Assembly (NCBI GenBank): GCA_949825045.1
Contig: OX463812.1
Coordinates: 5,254,661-5,318,660 of the forward strand
DNA from: Argyresthia goedartella
Taxonomy: Eukaryota > Arthropoda > Insecta > Lepidoptera > Argyresthiidae
DNA: 64,000 nucleotides
Direction: 5' to 3'
Shown here: one piece after another, positions 42,251-54,049 of the stretch
Position numbering within the stretch: the first letter of the stretch is position 1
How the letters are laid out: every line of letters starts with the position of its first letter
Program-made: the position numbers and the translations under genes
Notes under the pieces: model-generated
The model's input: the letters and a program-made list of their open reading frames with translations, nothing else
Told to the model about the DNA's origin: nothing
Database searches by the model: none

Positions 42251-43099
42251 AGTTTATTTCACCAATAACAGCGATTTACAGTTAAACTTAGATGGTTAGT
42301 TTATTAGGTGACACAATCTGCAATCACCTTAAACGATAAACCTTGGAATAAAGTGCAGCAGTAAAAGTGTTCAGCAACCCGAGTAAGTGTATCGCAGCTA
42401 CTATAAACTTTTAATTAAACTTGCTCAACGAGCAGTTTACTTTTAGACTGCACTCGTGGGTAATTTATATACTAAGTTTGAAGTTAAGTCTCAGATTAAG
42501 GTCTAAAGGGAATAGCAGTCATTTAAGATCTATATTTTGCCAACTTACTAGTCTGTCAAGAAATTAAATCTAAGATTGTTGTTATAAACGCCACTTAAAG
42601 CATCTCGGATACATTGTTTGCCGACTCTCTGTACTTCCATTTGTAAATAAATAACGTTTCACTATTGTAAATCTTGGTAAACCAACATCTAACATCAAAT
42701 CTTCTTTTTGAAGTGGTTTATAAGGAAAATTAAGACAGCAACAAAAAGTCGTTTCATAGGCTTCATTAATTTCCGGTAACATATAAAGGCAAGAAGGCGA
42801 GACACAGGGCAGGCCAATCGGCTACTTGAGAAGAGAGAGAAGAGATCTCACGAAACTTAGATCGAAAAGTCTCACACTTCGTTGAAATCTTATTCGGATG
42901 TAAGTGTAGAAGTGTATGTCTAGTATGTAAGATCTATCTACTTTAGATAAGCACTGACACAAACTTTTAGACTGTAAGAGTTTATGAAATTTCACGGCTA
43001 AGTAATTAAAACACAACATAACTTAACTTACACGCTTTCAAGCGTCATCGCAATAGCAACCCTAGTGGAACAATACACGAGCAAAGCCCGTCATCATTT

Positions 43100-43215
43100 A
43101 TCTCCGGTCTCCAGACACAGACGTAGATGGATGCGCTCGCCTATTGCCACTAGTGGGGAAGAGATACCGGTAATTGCTGGGACCGGGTCATTGGGATTCT
43201 GTAGCAAGGTGAAAT
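43100..43215 (-). other. Candidate exon (host gene), possible ZP-domain fragment
   Basis: On the minus strand a strong polypyrimidine tract and AG ('tcctgcttttttcatag') precede about 38 codons without a stop, markedly GC-richer than the flanks. The reading includes LLQNPNDPVPAITGIS and SPLVAIGERIHLRLCLETGD. The 'V.IGE.I.LR...E.GD' rhythm resembles the start of the ZP-C subdomain in insect zona-pellucida proteins. Against it: no GT donor follows (ATAAAT is found where GTAAGT would fit) and no neighbouring exon was found. It could be a pseudo-exon. Confidence 0.25.
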
Positions 43216-43433
43216 CTATGAAAAAAGCAGGAATAATTACGCGTCGAAAAAGTATGCGAATCGAACTGTCAGTGGCTCTTATGTACATAAGGTTCATTTC
43301 ATCTGAACTCGATTTTTTTTTCACTCTGTTGTTTATTCCTGCTTGAGCCACTGTTCGTTATGAAGTCCATACCAAAACGAACCTAGTTCAAATTCATGGC
43401 TACAATATTGTATAGGTAGAGCTTGGCGTGGGT

Positions 43434-43494
43434 TGCCATTCCAATCATCCATTCTAATTTAAATCCATTCATGTTAAGATGATTGGAACGGCAA
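43434..43494. repeat. Short fold-back repeat
   Basis: TTGCCATTCCAATCATC (43,434-43,450) and the complement of 43,478-43,494 agree at 16 of 17 positions. Part of a small non-coding repeat between 43,415 and 43,515. Confidence 0.6.
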
Positions 43495-43699
43495 GGTCCT
43501 ATCCATACCTACGTATGCCAGCAAAATCAGTTGATTCAGCAGATTCATGTATCATCGTACTTTAGACCTAAGTATTTATTTATTGCTGCTTATTTATTAG
43601 TATTATCATGACAGGCTTCCCTTCCCCTCTTCCTACGTGAAATTTAAATAATTTAATAACTTTTTTAGAGCCCGCATGGAATTTCTCATAAATGAATAA

Positions 43700-44005
43700 A
43701 CGTAGCCTATTAGTATCCACACCGAGGGGCACATGCCTTTACCCGGATATGAGTGGAGCATACTCTACCACGCTGGCTCAGTGTGTATTGGTGGAGGGGT
43801 TGTATTACGACCACTACCACGTAGCGATAGATCCGGGACCTACAACTTAAAGTGTCATCCGAAACACTGAATGTCCGATAATGTACTTAAGATACATTAA
43901 TTATCTCATAGACATGGTCAGGATTCGAACCTGTATGCCTGCATCTCCTGTGTGGGAAACAAGAGTGAAACCCATTAATTAGACCACAGAGCTTCATGTC
44001 TCCTC
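43700..44005 (-). repeat. tRNA-derived SINE, copy 2 (longest)
   Basis: On the minus strand the head begins 'aagctctgtggtctaatta' (A box), with B box 'aggttcgaatcctgacc'. The body has 'gagataattaatgtatctt' and then 'acactttaagttgtaggt'. A body-only relative is at 48,600-48,745. It is not a functional tRNA gene, since the cloverleaf cannot be completed. Confidence 0.75.
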
Positions 44006-44214
44006 TCATATCAACAAAATTCATCATACTGGCACAAATCCCTTTAATGCGCCCACTTGGGAAGCGCAATGTTTATGTATAGTAAAGGCATACTTGTGCC
44101 TTTTTTAGACAGGATGACAGAGGCACACCGCGGTTTTTTCAACTACCACGCTTATGTACTATAGTAAATTATTGAAACTGTGTAAAAGAAAAGTGTTAAT
44201 TGTTTTGTTTTCAA

Positions 44215-44450
44215 AAGTATGTATTTGACAAAAAATAAATACAGTGCATTAAATTTACATACAGGCATATATATACATTTACTCTGGCTCCTCACTAGGC
44301 TAGCCTGTGTTTTGGGTACCAGAAACAGCGATGTCACAGAAATGTAAACCTGGGGATTTTTTTTCTTCCTTCCTTTCGGCCGGGAATCGAACCCGGGACC
44401 TCTCGCTTTGGAAGCACAGCCTCGACTGCAGCACCACAGAGTTCGTCAAA
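44215..44450 (-). repeat. tRNA-derived SINE, second family
   Basis: On the minus strand the B box is 'cccgggttcgattcccggcc'. The body has 'ctgtttctggtacccaaaacacagg' and 'catatatgcctgtatg', as in 39,590-39,795. From 44,450 to 45,030 nothing is recognised. Confidence 0.7.
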
Positions 44451-45029
44451 ACGTACACAACAAGATGTGGTAATTGCTGAGACGCAGAGAACCTAGAAAG
44501 ATACTTTTTTGACAGACGTCACCCAGAGTACTGAAGATTCTATTGTGGGCATTTGTGGGGCAACAAAATTAAATTTGCCTTTATTTTTATGTCATTATTT
44601 TTTATTTTCCGGCCCGCAGAGAAACAAAAAGGCTTATGACTTCTCTTAGTTTGGAAAACCTTCCTGAGAAATATAAATGTGTATTTAATATATTCACATC
44701 ATATCTTTACAACATGCTCAGAACATTATGTACCAAGAGTAGTATTTACATAAATATGTATACTAGACTATACAAAAGCTAGCAAGTATGCTTTTGTTAT
44801 ATTCAAACTTCAAAGTATCATAAAAGAAGCTTTGTCGCGAATTTTTCCATCCGAGTCGCATCCGCGCTTTGAGTGTGACGTCACTTCCTGTATACGAGCG
44901 CTTTTAAAGCTCTGACGCTCTTACTGTGAATGGTGACAATCAGAGTCCCTTAAAATGCCTTTGAGGAGACCTTTGATACTGCAAGTACAGCTCATAACAG
45001 AGTCAGTGCCTGCGGTAGTAGAATTTTGC

Positions 45030-45560
45030 GGCTATGTATTTTTCGGAAAACTAAGGGATGTTCTGAACTCTAACATCCCTCAATGCCTGAAGACAAAGGT
45101 ATTTAACTAATGTGTACTGCCCACTCTCACATACGGTGCCGAAATATGGACGCTCACGAAGGAGATTGTGCACAAAGTCACAGTAGTACAAAGAGCCATG
45201 GTGCGTGCCATGTTAGGCATCAGGCTGTCAGACCGTATTCGTAATACCGAAATCAGACGCCGAACCAAGGTGGCTGATGTGGGTAAGCGGATAGCACTGC
45301 CTAAGTGGAAGTGGGCAGGATACTTGGTAAGAAGACGGAAGATGGACCAAATCGGTGACAGAGTGCCAAGTAGCTAAGTGGAGCCAAGAGGAGGCCAAAG
45401 ATCAGTCGGCAGACCATCTGCCAGATGGTCCGACGATGTTGCAAGGGTGGCAGGAAAGCAATGGCCGCGGGTTGCGCAGGACCGTTCTGAATGGCTTGTT
45501 TATGAGGAGGTATATTCCCAACAGTAGGTCTCCTGAGAGACTGATGCTGATGATGATGTG
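45030..45560 (+). pseudogene. RTE-type LINE C-terminal fragment
   Basis: Reads SNIPQCLKTKVFN, LPTLTYGAEIWTLTKEIVHK, VVQRAMVRAMLGIRLSDRIRNTEIRRRTKVADV, KWKWAGYLVRR, then after a shift VGRPSARWSDDVARVAGKQWPRVAQDRSEW. It ends in TGATGATGATG (45,545-45,556), the RTE-type tail. This is the usual C-terminus of a very common moth RTE LINE. It is a 5'-truncated copy, not a host endonuclease gene. Confidence 0.85.
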
Positions 45561-45711
45561 TTCTTCAGTGATGGCAGTATTGTGCGAGGCTTTGGAGCGG
45601 GGTCGCCGTAATTGACCGAGCGAGCGAAGCGTCTACGTTCAGGATTGGACAAAAATGCTTTTGTAAGTTATCCTCTAAAGGCCGCATTTCTCAACTGATT
45701 CTCATAATAAT

Positions 45712-45960
45712 TTTCATAATTTCTTTATTGCACACAAATCATACAAAAAACAAGAGTTACATAAAAAAAGTGTACAAAGGCGAGCTTATCTCTAATAAGA
45801 GATCTCTTCCAGCAAACCAGGCAAACAAGGGAAAAGTTGATGGTTGAGCAGGGGTAGACCTATGTGTACAATATATAAAATAATAAATAAAATAAATTAA
45901 ATACGTAATAACTATAATAATATACTATTAGATTCTCGTGAATTTTTTGAGCAGGTTCGA
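45712..45960 (-). mobile_element. LINE-X 3' UTR, 5'-truncated copy
   Basis: Starts with a TTCATAATT-type tail and 'tttattgcacac'. The perfect hairpin is at 45,788-45,803. No coding part. From 45,960 to 47,190 no gene is recognised; 46,544-46,582 holds an 11-bp inverted repeat (ctcacttcgca). Confidence 0.85.
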
Positions 45961-47189
45961 TTATTGACTAGTATATTTTGTCAATTTTTTTTTTTTAATT
46001 TTCAAAATGGCGGAGATGTGGGGTTTTAAAATTTAAAAAACCGCTACAGTCCAAACAGATTGACGGATTTTAACAAATGAGCTATCGTTGGATTTTTACA
46101 GACCGTGGGAGTAACAGACTATATAACTTTAATGAAAAGTCAATAGGTTGGGTTTAACCTCTCAAAAACCGATGGTAGTTGGGACGGGTCGCGATTTTGG
46201 ACCGTACGCCATGGTAATCAAATTTGAAACCTTTTACGTAAAAGTGGTGTTAGCTAACACCGGTGGTATTCAAGAGGTGAAAACCGCAAAATGTAGTTTA
46301 AAAAGTTATTGGTGCGGCTACTTTCATACTCCACGTACTATTTGTTTGTGTTGTTAAAAGAAAGTGTCACTCGCGAGGTCTAAAACTCACAGAGCCACAG
46401 TTCTACAGTTAATTATGGTAGGGTAGGTAACGAGACTAATTTGTGAATTACTCCAGCGTCATCGAGAGTTACTGGATCATAAAGATCAGCCTGTCGATTC
46501 TGTTAAAATTCCAACAACAACTCGCATCTCTTCGCTATCACACTCACTTCGCATTAGATTCAAAATGACCGTGCGAAGTGAGTACCGATGTGACGTGGAA
46601 ATTACCTTACCGAATTCAACTCCCTACGTCAACTCATACTAAATGTCTCAAAATCTCTCGGTCAATTTAGTTCCTAGAATAAATTCGATTTTTCAACCCA
46701 GATTTTATAATGCCAATCCAGAAAATCACAGCCGTGAGTTTCTTACAGAATCACACCCCTGATGGCACAAAGAAATAAAGGTAATGTGATATTTAATCTT
46801 TCACTGGTGGGTGGAGGGTCGAATTATTATTTACATAGATTCAATTCGCAATAGACCTAACACCACCTTCTCAAATCACCTCTTCCACTTCCCGATTATT
46901 ATCACTCCAGTAGACTCAAGTGCAATATGTTCAAACATACTCGCTATTGTGATACGTATGAGCGGAAAGGATCGTACGACAGTTTCACTAGTTACTACTT
47001 CACAGGTTTCTTAGTATAGTACTCAGGGAACCTAATGCGTATCACCAGTGTTATTCCAAGACAACGTTTACATTTTAAGTTACATCATATGAGTTTTTAA
47101 GTTGTTTTTTGTAACTCTGAAATAGACAAGCTTAGTAATCTGAAATTTAGCCTCATGGATGTTGTAATAGTCCAACATCGTGAGCAAAC

Positions 47190-47245
47190 CTTCACATCTT
47201 CATAGCTGCGGCGATGGGCTAGCCCCCTGTCATACAAAATAAAGC
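47190..47245 (+). repeat. R4 motif copy
   Basis: 'catagctgcggcgatgggct' followed by 'agccccctgtcatacaaaat'. Between 47,245 and 48,590 there is only a short dispersed word near 47,580 ('ctgacccgacaaacgttgtt') and no gene. Confidence 0.6.
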
Positions 47246-48599
47246 GTGGAGTTATTTATTAAAATGCCACGTCTTATAGGATAAGGTATGACGCCATGTT
47301 TTTGTTAATGTTCAGTGAATATTGTGTGCCAAACAGCCAAACAAATATCATTTTATATTGAATACATTCGGGCCCTTATCTAACGGGACATCGTAGCGTA
47401 CTCCATAATCGCCTTATATCTCTCGAGTACCAAATGAAAGAGCAATATTTACCTAATACTTTTCACATGTTGATTCAACACGATATAAGATCTCACGTCT
47501 TGACTGCTACTGGCTGGATTTATGTTGGTTTCATAAAACTTGGTTGTGTTAATAAAAAATGTCATTTTTATACAGAACTGGCTGACCCGACAAACGTTGT
47601 TCTGTCAAAAGCTGTGGGACTGACGGTAGTCTCACAAATAAGGTCCGTTAGTTGAGCTACCAACACCATCTGATGACATAACTAAAATTTTTGCGTTAAT
47701 CAATATTTTTTAAATTTCTCTCCCTAAAAACGAATAGTTAAAAAAACACTTATGTCGGTCCAGCCAGCCGTTTGCGAGTTTGGCGCTTAATAACACATTT
47801 AGCGAATCAGATAATATAAAGTTTTTTCGATGGTGAAAAAACGCTCTAGCTAGATAGTTCTTCCTCATCTAAGTTCGTAGTTTCCAGCAGATGTTTTTTA
47901 TGTTCAGTACAGGTAAATTCACTATATCATGCATGTTCGTACTATTAGGACGGCGCTTCGGGGGTCCTTTTTATAAATACACTTTTATTACTACTGCTAA
48001 ACTTTGTTACACACTGACTTTTTGTCAAAAATAATGAAGACTTTACAATGTATGTATCGAACTAATGTTGCGTGACTGCTTGCAGTCGGTAATGAAAACA
48101 GTTTTATATAATATGAATTAGCTTAAGTCGGCGTTTACAGCAAACTAATTTCGGTTATAAACTTATAACACTACGTTCGTACGTCGTCGTTTCGATAACC
48201 CGTCAGGTATAACGTGTTGAATTGGGAAGGTCGTCTTGAAGGAGGTAAAAGCTTTTAGGCTGTAAACGCAGCTTCATCAAATGGAAGTATTACTATTAAG
48301 CCGAATATACAATGACAGGTAAAGCCATATTTTGGTAAGAAATTCGGAACTATTTCCATAAAAATGGATTTAGTGATGCATTTTTAGATATCATAGCGGC
48401 TCAATATATCTTACATTTCATCCACGTCCAGCTAGTTATTCAACACCTTTTGCGTGACATAATAATAGACTAACTCTAAGGAATTGGTTTCTTAGCAATT
48501 AAAAAAGGTTCACCTTATAATATAATACAGGGAAGATGATCTGTATAGTAAAGACCGGACATATAATGATAGATGTGAATAAAAGTAATGTAACCCATT

Positions 48600-48745
48600 A
48601 ATCGGGCTAGTGACCAACCCGACTGTCAGATGTTTTCAACTAGCTCTATAACCAGCATTACGACTACTACCACCGAGTAGCGATAGTAGTTGGGACCAAC
48701 AGCTACAACGTGTCATCAGAAACACGGAACCGCCCGAAACAAATA
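48600..48745 (-). repeat. SINE body, partial
   Basis: 'acgactactaccaccgagta' and 'gtgtcatcagaaacacgg' match 43,805-43,870 of the longer SINE copy. Confidence 0.55.
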
Positions 48746-48961
48746 ACGCATAGAGACGGATACCCATCCAGTATCCGTCTCAGCCAGATGTTGCTACCCG
48801 CACGATCGTTTCCGGTGGGCGAATACCGCTATGCCGCGGTCGCTTCGAATTTTGAAAAACATCATATTATTTATTCATAATTGTCATTACATGTCCGGTA
48901 TATAAGAGTAAATCAAATCAAATGAAAATTTAATTATTCCTGTAGATGTAGATTTTCATTA

Positions 48962-49118
48962 CAGATACCCAATTCAACAGATCCCAATATTACAGATTCC
49001 CAGTTCTAAAGATTCGCATGTTAACAAATTCTCATTTTTATAGATTCCGATTTCTATATGTTCCCAGTTATACAGATTCCCACTACTACAGATCACCATA
49101 TCAATAGATTTTCGGTTT
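48962..49118 (+). repeat. 16-bp minisatellite, block 1
   Basis: About ten degenerate units of CAGATTCCCAGTTCTA, mostly 15-17 bases long. Confidence 0.85.
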
Positions 49119-49258
49119 AATATAATCCCATGTTTTTTTATTTTTAAGTTTCTTATGCTCTATTGATCCTATGTGGTATTTAACAAATATTATTTATATT
49201 ATTATTATTTTACCAAATTATGAAAAGCCAAAAGGAGGATTATTCTCTTCTCTATACA

Positions 49259-49427
49259 AATCAGCTGATTGCCTGGTCCAAAATGTATGGAGAAAGGAAA
49301 AATAAAATTGCTCTGATCAATTCCATGACTACAACTTTCTGTAATAACCTGTAAAATACCAAGCGGGATCAAATAGTTCATGAGAAACTGTAAAATCAAC
49401 AAACATGAAATTCCATTAAATCGTTAA
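49259..49427 (-). repeat. Left arm of a large inverted repeat
   Basis: About 168 bases that match 49,868-50,036 in reverse with only a handful of differences. Both arms contain the same short open frame (MLILQFLMNYLIPLGILQVI), which is a by-product of the repeat and not a gene. Confidence 0.9.
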
Positions 49428-49696
49428 TGGAAAATACAATGTTCAAGATAACATTATTGACAAGACTGCATGGGGTTAATCTAACTCAAGACAGAACTCG
49501 ATTTTAATCATTTTTAAATTATTGATTCCTAAATATTACTTAAAATAACTAATATTGTAATGTTTGTATTAGCAATTTTTTAAAGAGATCTAAATATCTA
49601 ATTGTGGCAGATTCGTCGCCCTTCTCCTCCCGCAGTAGTCCAATGAAGAGAAGAGACAAAAAATAACGTTTACTAAGCATGTATATATCCAATCAT
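49428..49696 (+). mobile_element. LINE-C 3' fragment, diverged
   Basis: 'acaatgttcaagata' then '(t)gcatggggttaatct' gives the ORF end, followed by the UTR block 'agtccaatgaagagaagaga' and 'acgtttactaagcatgtata'. More decayed than the copy at 1,072. It sits between the two arms of the inverted repeat. Confidence 0.8.
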
Positions 49697-49707
49697 ACAC
49701 ATGTGTA

Positions 49708-49868
49708 CATTCCCAGTTCTACAGAATTACAATTCTAGAGATTCCCAGTTCTACAGATTCTCATGTAAATAGAATCCCATGTTTGCAGATTCCCATTTCT
49801 TCAGTTCTCGAATTCCATTCTCAGTTATACACATTCCCATTACTACAGATTACCATACATCAAAAGAT
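49708..49868 (+). repeat. 16-bp minisatellite, block 2
   Basis: About ten more units of the same consensus and orientation as block 1. Confidence 0.85.
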
Positions 49869-50036
49869 TTACGATTAAATGGAATCTCGTGATTGTTGAT
49901 TTTACAGTTTCTCATGAACTATTTGATCCCGCTTGGTATTTTACAGGTTATTACAGAACGTTGTAGTCATGGAATTGATCAGGGCAATTTTATTTTTCCT
50001 TTCTCCATACATTTTGGACCGGGCGGTCAGCTGAAC
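49868..50036 (+). repeat. Right arm of the large inverted repeat
   Basis: See left arm. It runs straight into LINE-E coding sequence at its right end (LNPKLFWSYVKSRRQD). Confidence 0.9.
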
Positions 50037-50858
50037 CCTAAACTGTTTTGGTCATATGTTAAATCTAGAAGACAGGATAGTTCTAGTTATACTCATAACG
50101 TATGACGGTAAAGTCTTTAGGTCTAAACAGGAAATATGTAATGCTTTCAATTAGTTTTTTTGCAGAATGTTCTGTCTGCCCGCTAACTCTTATCCTAACC
50201 CAGATATTTTAGAGCCACCCCATCAATTGGTAACTAGCAATATAGTGGTCTTCTACGAGGACATCTTAAAGCTCCTATGAATGCTCGATAAAAGCAATGG
50301 ACCTGGTTATGACAAAATACCTCCGAATTTAATTGTGAGCTGCGCGGACTCATTAGCTAAGCCCTTATCAATGATATTTATCGCTCATTCCACGAAGGAG
50401 TGTTTCCAGCTTCATGAAAGTTTGCAAATATTGTATCAGTACATAAAAAGGTTCTTAGATACCAGTCGAACCCTATAGGCCAATATCTATAATCAATGTC
50501 TTCAGTAAATTGATGGAGCATTTAGTTCACAGACCTATCTATCGAAATATTTCCTTGAACATCCCTGGTGAACAGCACAAACTCGGACCTCACTAGTATG
50601 GATGAAGGGGGATAAGTAGACGCTGTTTACACAGTCTTTGAAAAAGCTTTTGATTGCATCGAACATTTCATTTTACTGCAAAAAATTATAAAATTAGTCA
50701 TACAGGGCGATCTCTTGTGATGGACTGAATGAAACATCAATAAAAGATATCAAGTTGTGTTCATCGGTGGGTATTGGTCAGATCTGGTCATAAAGATTCC
50801 TTCTGTTGTTCTTCAGGGGTCAATTTTAGGACCCCTTCTATCTTCTATCTTCTACAAG
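50036..50858 (+). pseudogene. LINE-E, RT N-terminal part
   Basis: Plus strand Jockey-like: NPKLFWSYVKSRRQDSSSYTHNV, a broken linker, MLDKSNGPGYDKIPPNLIVSCADSLAKPLSMIF (50,281-50,385), a decayed palm and then VVLQGSILGPLLSSIF (GVPQGSILGP block), where the RNase H fragment interrupts. Many stops. Confidence 0.75.
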
Positions 50859-51488
50859 GGGGTTGTAGTGCCTGCACCTGGCCCACTTGAGCGGGGCCTT
50901 TGTGCATGTCCCCTTCGCCTGCACATCTACTTCAACCATCCCAACTCCTGCACCCGCTGGAGAAGGAGGCCTGGGTGTTCTAGGAGCTCGTGGGTGTTTG
51001 TTGTGTCTCCTAGGATAGCCATCCTGGTTTCTGTTGTGAAAGGACATGCCAGTAGCATATGCTCTACTGTTTCATCCACTTCCATGCACCCCCTGCACAG
51101 GGGGCTGTCCGTTGCACCTGTAATTTTCAAGTGTTTGTTTAGTGTACAATGGCCTGCAATAAGGCTTGTTAGTATTTTTATTTTACTGCGTGGCAGTCTC
51201 ATTAAGTAATTCGTAAATTTATGGTTATACTTGTCTATAAAAAGTTTTATGTTTTTGCAGTCTTCTCTGCTAGACCATAATAGGTTTTGTTGCTGTACTG
51301 TGGCTTCTCTGAGCCTTTTTCGTAGAGCTTCCGCTGATAAGGGCGAGAATGGTGGAGGGCCGATTGCTGGCCTTTTTGCCCCTAATTTTGCTAGCTTGTC
51401 TGCCTCCCAGTTGCCTTGGTCACCCTGGTGACCTTTTACCCACTGGACTGTGACCTTGTTTTTCTCACCTAGCCTGTTGAGTGCCTTC
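50859..51488 (-). pseudogene. RNase H and C-terminal domain of an R1/LOA-like LINE
   Basis: On the minus strand one frame stays open from 51,488 to 50,927. It starts ALNRLGEKNKVTVQWVKGHQ, then GNWEADKLAKLGAK (the last RNase H motif, with His and Asp). A Leu/Arg-rich linker leads to the C-terminal PRSKIKILTSLIAGHCTLNKHL and SPLCRGCMEVDETVEHMLLACP, the C..C....H....C knuckle of such LINEs. It is only the end of ORF2. It lies inside LINE-E in opposite orientation and is well preserved compared with its host. Confidence 0.85.
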
Positions 51489-52257
51489 CCCTACTATATG
51501 GGGCATATTTTTACGAAATTGGCGTTTGCTTGCATCATACGAGATTTGTACTTTACGCTAATGATATTATTCTCGGGCATAAGGTCAATTCAGGACAGCA
51601 TTAATATACAAGAGGATCTAAACCACCTTTCGTTTTATTTTGTACGAAACAGGATACGTTGCCAAAAGTAACACAGCCAGCTTTACCAGACGAATTAAAC
51701 CGATTTTGTATGAATACAGCCTAAATGACTCTATAGCCTAAGTGTTCTAAGAGTACACTCTATACGTGGTCTAGGTGTTATCTTGGGCTCCAAGCTAACT
51801 TTTCAAGAACACATAGAACATACCAGAAATAAAAAATTGGAAACTTTGTTTTTATTCTAAGAGTCAGTAAACTATTCACTGATATTAACTGTCTTCGGTT
51901 CTCTATTTTGTATACGTTAAATAGTAAACGTAAACGTGTTGGAGAGACTACAGAGAAAATTATTGAAACATCTAAGGTTCCGTGACGGATTTCATACTGA
52001 CGATTATTCAGAGGAATGCCGTCGTCATAACATCCCCAAACTTGAGTCCCGTCAAGTCATGTTGGATATTCATGTGCTGTATAACGTCTGGTATGGTGTT
52101 GTTGATTGCACGGATCTAGTCAAAGTTCTGGCCAAACTGAATGCTCCGTTAACCCGTACTCGTCACACCACATTTTTAAACGTACCTCTAGCTCGTACAA
52201 ACTACTCTGCTTACTCCATCAGTCGCCTCCTGGCACGTACTTATGACAAAATATTTG
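51484..52257 (+). pseudogene. LINE-E, RT C-terminal part
   Basis: Resumes with FVLYANDIILGHK (active-site box with Asn for the first Asp). The frame at 51,936-52,271 reads LERLQRKLLKHLRFRDGFHTDDYSEECRRHNIPKLESR and ends RLLARTYDKIFDMTL, a Jockey-like C-terminus. Confidence 0.75.
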
Positions 52258-52335
52258 ACATGACACTATGAAAGTAACTAAAATAGACTAGCCCAGCTGT
52301 AGCCACAGCTGTGTGTTGTTGTCCTGAACTAAAAC
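52258..52335 (-). repeat. Short LINE-C RT fragment
   Basis: 'cactatgaaagtaactaaaa' and 'tagcc.ag.tgtagccaca' match 55,786-55,850 of the large LINE-C in the same orientation. From 52,340 to 54,050 no gene is recognised. Confidence 0.6.
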
Positions 52336-54049
52336 CTTGCAAGGTAAAATGAGACAGGTAGATGTCACCGTAGGTAAATTTTTGATAGCTTATAATATCT
52401 AAATGCAAATAACAGTTAAATTTTCATTATATATAAAAAGCTGGTAGATGGTAAACTTCAATCTAAATTATTTTCAACTAACAGCAAGCCTCAGCTATAA
52501 TAAAAGCCTTTATTACATCTCAACTTCACTTTGTCCACGAAGTACCTACTTTGTTAAGATAAGTTATTGAAGGCCTAGGGAGCTATTTGTGTTAATTGTG
52601 CAAAGTTCCCACTTGTAACATTAAGCAATTTAAAGAGAAAAGGAGAAGTAAATGTCCACAGCTTTTGCAGAAAGTTTTGTTTTACTTGATATCTGACAGA
52701 CCGCCACAACCAGAGTCGTCTAGTCATAGGATTACTTAGTGAAAGATTTAATGAAATCCAATCGGCTCGACATCCACAAACATTAGCATAAAGTTATGGA
52801 AAAAAATGGGCAGAATACAGAATTACTAATCATGTTGCGGTTTATTGAGCATCCCGGCTATATTAGTCATCAAGAAACCCCATCTCTACTAATTTTGTCA
52901 AAAGCAGTTTGAACGTTCAATGTTTCACTGAACACCTCAGAAGACGACCTAGGAAATATGTATGTAAATTAATAATAAAACATCTATTTATCGGTTTAAC
53001 ATTTTTTCAACCTAATGACTACACATGGCTACACTGCTGTGTAGTATTCCTAACATCCAGGGCAGGTTGTAATGTTCAAAGATCATTCAACAGAACAGAT
53101 TGTGTGAACGAATTTTATTTTGTGAGCCGGTATTAAGCTTTACCCATCACAAGGTAGCTGCACAATTGGTTCAACCCTGCCTGCCTTACTCTTTAATAGA
53201 GAACCATTCAGCAGAACTGATATGAACTTTATATACCTACGCATTTAATTATGAAACCCTTAGATAAGTTTCAGTGCTAGATGGCTACACACACCCTATG
53301 GGTTGAATTCGGAGTGACGAAGAAACCGTTTAACGATCAACAGAATATGCACGATCAACTTTTCTGTAGAGCTGTACTCGCTTCCACATACTTGTCAGAA
53401 AAGGTAGAATGCGGGCTATCTAACAATTTTATTAAGAATTGGTGAGAGAAATAATTAATACCCATAAAAGTTGAATATGTCTTAAGAATTCGTAAAAATT
53501 CACACGAAAACTGCGAATTAATAAATCGTCGGCACCATATTATCATAACTGGCAATACGTGTGCCATTATGTGTATATGTCACCGTAAGATTGTCAAAAC
53601 CGTTAGCTTATAACCTGAAAATTGAACCAACATGAATTTAGACACAAACCCTTTAATTTCATACATCGCTGGCAAAAGTGATAAGATAAGACAGTGTAAT
53701 GAGACAATCTCCGGAACATGCATGCATGCCTCGAAACGTTATCACTGGCTAATATCATATGTAGTTAGAAAATGACTGCCAAAGGCAAAACATGGTTATG
53801 CATGGCGTATAACGACTGAGGAATAAATAAAAATAATGTCAGGGGGAAAAGATATTACCATAAAATATTAGTCAAAAAACAAATTTTGCCAAAAAAATGA
53901 CAGTCATTATATGTAAAATTGGGCCAACATTTCACTGGTAATTTGGTTGGCGAGATAGGCAAAAATATATAATAAAGACAACCTGTAGTCTTAAAATGTA
54001 ATTCTGATATCTAGAAATGTCAATAGCTTTAAAAAATACCCATAACTAC

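Noticed and set aside
43900..44000. A minus-strand tRNA gene
   Set aside because: Same reasoning: SINE head with a long conserved tail.
45168..45377. Could be a host endonuclease/reverse-transcriptase-like gene
   Set aside because: It ends in the RTE trinucleotide tail and lacks the N-terminal half; it is a truncated LINE.
48962..49868. CRISPR array
   Set aside because: Units are contiguous 16-mers without spacers, in a eukaryotic genome.
49205..50105. Two nearly identical small proteins (MLILQFLMNYLIPLG...) on opposite strands
   Set aside because: They exist only because the DNA is an inverted repeat; the frames differ at both ends and have no motif.
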